Shown piece after piece: positions 13,596 to 17,980 of a stretch of 17,980 nucleotides of DNA. Location of the stretch: the NCBI GenBank assembly GCA_027327685.1, contig DAHVYL010000002.1, positions 1 through 17,980 on the forward strand, in the 5' to 3' direction. The stretch's first letter is position 1, and each line of letters opens with the position of its first letter. Position numbers and translations under genes: made by a program. Below the pieces are notes generated by a model that saw only the letters and a list, made by a program, of their open reading frames with translations, was not told the origin of the DNA and made no database searches. This stretch comes from Candidatus Woesebacteria bacterium (GTDB taxonomy: Bacteria; Patescibacteriota; Microgenomatia; UBA8517).

Positions 13596-14548
13596 CGGGC
13601 AACAGGTGATGCCGAAGGACTGCTGGACGATGACGAAGGCGTGTCGTTAAATTTAAATGTAGAAAGTATATTGTTTGTTGGAGCGGAATCCGTATACGAA
13701 ATTAGAAACACATCCTTATTACGTGTCAACCATATATATTTACGGGTTTGAATGGGCACGACATATTCCGCTCCCCCATCGTCTACAAAATTACTTTTTA
13801 TGACATAAGCATATGCCGGCAGACCTCCCACCGTTATCTGTTGTAATGGCTCCTGGATTGTCGGATCTACGATAGACGATCCCATATCCTTTTCAAGTGA
13901 GGCTTTTGATGCTTCGGTCAGCTGAGGTTTTGTGACCTTATCTATATGCTTTTGAATTAGCTCGTTTATATTAATTGGGTTTGTGGAAATAAGTGAAATA
14001 GCAAAATTTTCAATGACTCTCTCGGAATCTGGAAGATATATTACCAGACTGTCTAAGGTCTCTAAATTTAGACCTTCTCTATCCATGCCATTAATTCCAA
14101 CCTTATAATCATTCGGGTATTTTAACGAGTAAAAATATTTTGTGTTTACGTATGTTTTCCATCCAGCTGTTGGATCAGGGGTTGGTGATGGTGACTCAAT
14201 CGCAATGGGCGTTGGGGCTACCTTTGTGCTGGATTTATTTAAATACTTTGTCCACAACACATATCCTCCCAGTGCGGCAATGGCAATCAAAAGAAGGATG
14301 AGAGCAATTACAAAGACTGGTGAACTTTTCTTAACAGGCTCCGGTGGCGCCTGGGGTGTTGGTGGAATTGAAGGTGCCGGCGGCTGATCGGTTGTGCCTA
14401 CTTCACTTACAATAGGTGCTACGGGTTGTGGGGGTGGCATGATAATCGGCTCGGGTTGGGGGTTCGGGTTTACCGGTGGAATGGGAGTCGGAACTCCTGT
14501 CTGGGGGGTGTTATTTTCCTCTTGCGATGCCGGTATATTTGGGTCCAT
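13592..14548 (-). CDS. Proline-rich single-pass membrane protein of unknown function
   Basis: I do not recognise a specific family. The protein has 318 aa. Residues 1-75 are very rich in Pro, Asn and Gln and probably cytoplasmic. Residues ~77-99 form a transmembrane helix. The extracytoplasmic part begins with a Ser/Pro/Thr linker, then WKTYVNTKYFYSLKYPNDYKV, a pattern seen in PsbP-like or related secreted beta-domains in many bacteria. A Ser/Pro-rich tail ends the protein (~303-318). The ATG is 5 nt after a good -10 box, so the mRNA is predicted leaderless. The stop TAA (13592-13594) overlaps the stop of valS by three bases (TTAA). The fold suggestion is weak; the gene itself looks real by composition and promoter. 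Confidence 0.8.
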   Translation of the reverse strand: MDPNIPASQEENNTPQTGVPTPIPPVNPNPQPEPIIMPPPQPVAPIVSEVGTTDQPPAPSIPPTPQAPPEPVKKSSPVFVIALILLLIAIAALGGYVLWTKYLNKSSTKVAPTPIAIESPSPTPDPTAGWKTYVNTKYFYSLKYPNDYKVGINGMDREGLNLETLDSLVIYLPDSERVIENFAISLISTNPININELIQKHIDKVTKPQLTEASKASLEKDMGSSIVDPTIQEPLQQITVGGLPAYAYVIKSNFVDDGGAEYVVPIQTRKYIWLTRNKDVFLISYTDSAPTNNILSTFKFNDTPSSSSSSPSASPVAR

Positions 14549-14583
14549 ACTTTAGACTAGCACATGTGGGACTTCAAGGTCAA
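14549..14583 (-). promoter_or_regulatory. Promoter of the proline-rich membrane protein
   Basis: Minus strand: -35 TTGACC (14578-14583), 18-bp spacer, -10 TAGTCT (14554-14559) preceded by TGC (extended -10). The ATG at 14546-14548 follows 5 nt after the -10. The -35 and spacer lie inside the first codons of the divergent gene. Confidence 0.65.
14553..14558 (+). promoter_or_regulatory. Predicted -10 box of the small divergent membrane protein gene
   Basis: TAGACT ends 5 nt before the ATG at 14564. It overlaps the -10 of the opposite gene by five bases because TAGACTA is nearly symmetric. No good -35 is seen at 17-18 bp. Confidence 0.4.
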
Positions 14584-14833
14584 CAAAAATACAAAACTTC
14601 TGCTTATCCTATTCGGTGCATTCATTCTACTGACCTTAAGCCTTGTAAATATCAAAAACATTACTTCCACAAAAGAGGTTTTAGGGATTGAAACCCAAGA
14701 AAATATTAACAGGGAATTTTGGGATAATTTTTTAAATGAAAATCCCGACTACATTCCCGGTTGGCTTGAAATAGGAAGACAGGATCAAGCTTTTGCCATA
14801 GATCCGAATTTCCGGAAAGAATCCGGCAATTAA
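14564..14833 (+). CDS. Small single-pass membrane protein, hypothetical
   Basis: An 89-aa protein that I do not recognise. Residues ~11-30 form one hydrophobic helix after a basic N-terminus (MWDFKVNKNTK). About 55 residues follow, probably outside the membrane, with an acidic/aromatic stretch (EFWDNFLNENPDYIPGWLEIG) and the ending FAIDPNFRKESGN. The NENPDYIPGWLELG/A-D-P-N pattern resembles a single TPR-like helix pair, but this is only an impression. The ATG lies 15 bp from the start of the divergent gene, behind a -10-like TAGACT. It ends 2 bp from the convergent bL25 gene. The tight packing and normal amino-acid make-up support a real gene. Confidence 0.7.
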   Translation: MWDFKVNKNTKLLLILFGAFILLTLSLVNIKNITSTKEVLGIETQENINREFWDNFLNENPDYIPGWLEIGRQDQAFAIDPNFRKESGN

Positions 14834-14835
14834 GG

Positions 14836-15522
14836 TTATTTTTGAGGTTCTTCTTTATTCTCGGTTTCCTCACCGGAAGGTTGTTCTTCACCGGTTGTTT
14901 CAGCTGCACCCTCGGCAGGAACTTCTCCCTCGGCCGGAGCCGGAGGAACCTCGAGAACTTCTTCTTTCTGAGGAGGTTCTACCTTTGCCACTATCTCATC
15001 GGGGTTTGTCTTCACTTCTACCTTAGCTTTGTCATACTTAAGATCTTTAATCATAATTGACTGGTCAACCTCGGCGAGAACACTGACATCTACCTCAAAT
15101 TTCTCGGGTAGATCTGTGGGGAGAGCCTCAACCTTAATCTCATTTAGATACTGGACAACGGTTCCCACGGCTTGCTTTTCAGCAGGAGACTCACCGATTA
15201 ACTCAACAGGGATATCGGCTTCGACCTTTTCCTTGAGATCAACTTGTAGAAAGTCTACATGTACCGGCTCGTCACTGATTGGATTTAACTGAAGATTGTG
15301 AATAAGAACGGGTCTTTCTTCACTTCCGACACTCAATGTCAGAAGACCGGTTTCCCCAATCTCCTTGTAGGTTTTTTCAAAATCCTTCAAATTAACCTGA
15401 ACAGCCTGGGATTTTATTTTCTTCCCATAAACATTTCCTGGTAACGTTCCTTCCTTTCGGAGGTTTTTTACTTTTCTTCCCTCAATTGTTCTTTTTTCCG
15501 CTTTAAGTATTGTTTTAGGCAT
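14836..15522 (-). CDS. rplY: Ribosomal protein bL25, CTC/TL5 form
   Basis: Binds 5S rRNA in the large ribosomal subunit. The 228 aa show the two-domain CTC/TL5 layout: residues ~1-90 are the 5S-binding L25 domain (RKVKNLRKEGTLPGNVYGKK, PVLIHNLQLNP, VHVDFLQVDL) and ~95-180 the C-terminal beta domain (IPVELIGESPAEKQAVGTV, EALPTDLPEKFEVDVS). Residues ~185-228 are an acidic Pro/Glu/Ala-rich tail, probably disordered. The ATG directly follows the stop of the upstream DUF4012 gene (TAAATG), so the two are probably translated in a coupled way. An odd partner for a ribosomal protein. Confidence 0.96.
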   Translation of the reverse strand: MPKTILKAEKRTIEGRKVKNLRKEGTLPGNVYGKKIKSQAVQVNLKDFEKTYKEIGETGLLTLSVGSEERPVLIHNLQLNPISDEPVHVDFLQVDLKEKVEADIPVELIGESPAEKQAVGTVVQYLNEIKVEALPTDLPEKFEVDVSVLAEVDQSIMIKDLKYDKAKVEVKTNPDEIVAKVEPPQKEEVLEVPPAPAEGEVPAEGAAETTGEEQPSGEETENKEEPQK

Positions 15523-17980
15523 TTAGAGTGAGAGTCTCACAAATAAATCGCGAACCAATGTCGTATTATAGACGTAATCGCCTTGGTTGGTCAAGGTAAA
15601 GGTCGGGTTCGTCCCCAAAATTTTGATCGGAGAGTCTACTGTAATACTTATTGGATGGCCATCAACACCCGCCTGCTTCCTAAAATACAAACCATATTGG
15701 CTTATTGGCTTATCAACTCTACCGGACCAATAAAACGTCAACTGCTTAGTTTCTCCACCCAAAATCTCGATAATTGTTCCAATCTCCTTGCGTCCTTTCG
15801 AGTTTGTAATTTCCGGTGTCAGTGTTTCCGAGTTTTGTCCAAAACTCTTTATTATTTTTACATCCGTAGAATCTTCGGGGACCAGAAGCCTGACATAGGA
15901 TTTATACCTTCCGGATGGGCCAAGATCCATGCTCGCTGAGTTTTTCAGAGTTAAGGTTAGGGTTCTGTCAACCTTTCCTTGATTGATATTTACATCAATG
16001 TCAACATCTCTTGTGACAAAATAGTTGGATTTATTAACTCCAACGTTAGCTTCAACTATTCCCACCAAATCGGAATAACATCCTCCGTCACAAATCGGAG
16101 TGAATACCGCTCCGTCCCAACCGAGCACTCCTATTGCACCCTGGAAACCTGCGTCATGCAAAAACACCTGGATATGTCTTTGTTCAAGGCTTTCATAAAC
16201 AAGCTTTAAAACCGACGCCATTTGCGAGTATGACAATTCCCCCGTTTTATCAAGAATGCTTCTCGAAAGGGCCGTTAAAAAACTTGCCTTTTTGTGCGTT
16301 CCCGCAAAAAAATCTTCCTGGACTTCGGACTGGACTTTTTCATATAAATTGTCTGAAGTGATATCCAAGCCGTAATCGGATAAATATATTGGACCACTCA
16401 CCTTCAGAAAATTTTTTATAGGACTCAAATCTACCGAAATTACCCCGTCAACCTGTTTATCCATTTCCTTGTCCAAAAACCACTCGGCCCGCTTTGCAGA
16501 CGTCGGGAAATCTGGGTCCCAATTAGAATCTCTAAGCCACCAATTTGCCTCATCCAAATATTGTCTGATTGGTGCAGGCGGTTCAACATGACCGTTTAGT
16601 TGGCCGTCTGCAGAATAAACATCGCTTATCGCGAAATCCGAAAGCCTACCATCGTCAAAAGTTAGAAGACCGTAGGAACCTATGAATCCTCCCGTCGGAC
16701 GAAGTTCCATATTGTTTTCAAATAAAACCAGGTAGGTCTTGCTTTTGTCTTTTCCTAAAACATCGGGCATTCCGTCAATTATCACCGCTGCCTGCGAAAC
16801 CAACTGTTTGTAATCTTCAAAATTGACTCTCGACAAAACATACTCCGCAAGAATAGATTCCCCTTCTTTTGTTTTAATGGTTCTTTCTTCCAGACCGGAA
16901 AGTTTTCCATAAATACGTTGTAATCTCTCATCCGAGCCGCCAAGAAAATTCGCTACAGAATACGGCGAGTCTCCCAAAACACTACCGAGAAGATTTCCTC
17001 CGGTTCTCATGAGCGGAATCCCTTCCGCCCCTATTTCCGAAACACTCATTAAAACATATGAGGCATATTCGGTTTCCCTGTAAACATATCCAATAAGCGG
17101 AATGTGCTTTAGCGCACCGCTCTCAAAATAGCCGACACCGGAAATAAGTTTGCCCACATAAAGCGCCCCCAGCGCAAATCCATCCCTCCCCGACCGAAAT
17201 TGGAAATATGAGAGATAGGTTAAACCCCCGCCGGCAATCAAGGTAAAAATCGGAAGTAAAAATATAATCAGGATGGGCAATACCAAAGTTTTAATTTTTC
17301 CAAAGGATGGCTTAATCAACTTTGGCCTAGATTTAGGTTTTGGTTTTGTGTATTTTATCGGTCTTAGACTTATCCATTTATAAGTCTCTGTTAAAGAGTA
17401 TGTCAGGTCTTTTCCGATTCTGAAAAATTCTACATTTCTAGGAAGTCTTTCGGCGGGTTTATCCATGACAGATGCAAATTTAATTTCACCAACAAGTTTA
17501 ATATTGGCCTGCCAAAAAACACTCGATGAAGTATCCGACCCCAATAGAAAAGTTTCTTTACCGAAAGGGCCAAAAGCAAAAAGCCATTTGACAATTTGTT
17601 TGGCGGCGTCACTCACAAAAAGCGGATAAAGAATTTCCCCCACCGGCATGGAAAGACTTCTTTTTCCGATTATCTCATTCAAGTAAACAGGGAACTTTAG
17701 ATCGCTTTCCAAATCGATCCTCGGACCCAGGAGGTCTCCTAAATATATTATTCCTGCACTGTCCGGAATTCCGAATGAATTTGTTTTCAATGTTCCGTAA
17801 ATCTCTTTGGGTAAAATGAAAAAAGTTTTTTTATTTTGAAACTCGACAGTCTTTAAAAATTTCTCTATGTCGACACCTGCCTTATCCTTACTTAAAAACC
17901 CGGAGCAAAAAATTATATAACTGTAATTTATTCCTTTTTGAAACTCATTCCTCCGAACTATGCTGAATTTATTTCTTGCC
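15523..17980 (-). CDS. DUF4012 membrane protein with epimerase-like N-terminal region (5' partial)
   Basis: Large membrane protein; function unknown. The frame is open from the window edge to TAA 15523-15525, about 818 residues. A TTG at 17788-17790 is in frame but no stop lies upstream, so the gene starts outside the window. The region before the helix (about 17330-17980) has IIYLGDLLGPRIDL, FPVYLNEIIG and YPLFVSDAAKQIVKWL, similar to the second half of extended SDR / NDP-sugar epimerases. A Lys/Pro-rich linker and one transmembrane helix follow (about 17220-17300). The large extracytoplasmic part contains the DUF4012 core: FENNMELRPTGGFIGSYG, then NWWLRDSNWDPDFPTSA. DUF4012 has a LytR-CpsA-Psr-like distribution in cell-envelope contexts, but its role is not known. 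bL25 starts immediately after its stop. Confidence 0.82.
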   Translation of the reverse strand, partial: ARNKFSIVRRNEFQKGINYSYIIFCSGFLSKDKAGVDIEKFLKTVEFQNKKTFFILPKEIYGTLKTNSFGIPDSAGIIYLGDLLGPRIDLESDLKFPVYLNEIIGKRSLSMPVGEILYPLFVSDAAKQIVKWLFAFGPFGKETFLLGSDTSSSVFWQANIKLVGEIKFASVMDKPAERLPRNVEFFRIGKDLTYSLTETYKWISLRPIKYTKPKPKSRPKLIKPSFGKIKTLVLPILIIFLLPIFTLIAGGGLTYLSYFQFRSGRDGFALGALYVGKLISGVGYFESGALKHIPLIGYVYRETEYASYVLMSVSEIGAEGIPLMRTGGNLLGSVLGDSPYSVANFLGGSDERLQRIYGKLSGLEERTIKTKEGESILAEYVLSRVNFEDYKQLVSQAAVIIDGMPDVLGKDKSKTYLVLFENNMELRPTGGFIGSYGLLTFDDGRLSDFAISDVYSADGQLNGHVEPPAPIRQYLDEANWWLRDSNWDPDFPTSAKRAEWFLDKEMDKQVDGVISVDLSPIKNFLKVSGPIYLSDYGLDITSDNLYEKVQSEVQEDFFAGTHKKASFLTALSRSILDKTGELSYSQMASVLKLVYESLEQRHIQVFLHDAGFQGAIGVLGWDGAVFTPICDGGCYSDLVGIVEANVGVNKSNYFVTRDVDIDVNINQGKVDRTLTLTLKNSASMDLGPSGRYKSYVRLLVPEDSTDVKIIKSFGQNSETLTPEITNSKGRKEIGTIIEILGGETKQLTFYWSGRVDKPISQYGLYFRKQAGVDGHPISITVDSPIKILGTNPTFTLTNQGDYVYNTTLVRDLFVRLSL

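Noticed and set aside
14142..14387. Gly-rich 81-codon frame opposite the Pro-rich membrane protein
   Set aside because: Gly codons are the complement of the Pro codons of the real gene; no independent support.
17788..17790. TTG as the start codon of the DUF4012 gene
   Set aside because: The frame is open for 63 more codons to the window edge, with protein-like sequence that completes the epimerase-like region, so this is an internal codon.
1..17980. Mobile elements, CRISPR arrays, phage or defence genes
   Set aside because: No repeat-spacer pattern, terminal inverted repeats, transposase, integrase or nuclease motifs were seen; the region reads as core chromosome.

Overview
The window looks like a chromosome segment from a Candidate Phyla Radiation (Patescibacteria) bacterium, most likely of the Microgenomates type. 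This is inferred from gene content, not from a database search. The evidence is a very short valyl-tRNA synthetase, a TsaC-TsaE fusion next to tsaD, DUF4012, VanW and PEGA/SH3 envelope proteins, many single-pass membrane-anchored proteins, almost no spacing between genes, and almost no Shine-Dalgarno sequences. TAA, TAG and TGA all end recognisable genes, so the code looks standard (not the UGA=Gly code of Gracilibacteria/Absconditabacteria). No phage, IS element or CRISPR array is visible.

Layout: (1) 1-1783: the 3' part of a UbiA-family decaprenyl-phosphate phosphoribosyltransferase-like membrane enzyme, convergent with a PEGA/SH3 membrane protein. (2) 1784-2691: a tRNA-Cys(GCA) with its own promoter, then an M23 peptidase whose leader holds a terminator-like hairpin. 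(3) 2693-7563, minus strand: a tight run of a membrane-anchored sugar-binding-type protein, a nucleotidyltransferase, groES, groEL and an AlkA-type DNA glycosylase. A CIRCE-like operator lies just upstream of groES, so groES-groEL-glycosylase is probably a heat-shock unit under HrcA. (4) 7633-9393: a VanW-family cell-wall protein interrupted by one in-frame TAA. (5) 9430-13595: tsaC-tsaE fusion, tsaD and valS, a tRNA-modification and charging block. (6) 13592-14833: two divergent small membrane proteins whose start codons are only 15 bp apart. (7) 14836-17980, minus strand: ribosomal protein bL25 (CTC type), directly preceded by a large DUF4012 membrane protein whose reading frame continues out of the window through an epimerase-like N-terminal region.

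The most notable regulatory theme is a repeated promoter layout: a -35 box, an 18-bp spacer, and a -10 box ending 5-7 nt before the start codon. This points to leaderless mRNAs. The main individual oddities are the nonsense codon in the VanW gene, the overlapping near-symmetric divergent promoter at 14549-14563, the CIRCE element lying over the groES -10 box, the terminator-like hairpin just after the M23 promoter, and the epimerase-DUF4012 fusion. I did not find a clearly new multi-gene defence or mobile system.
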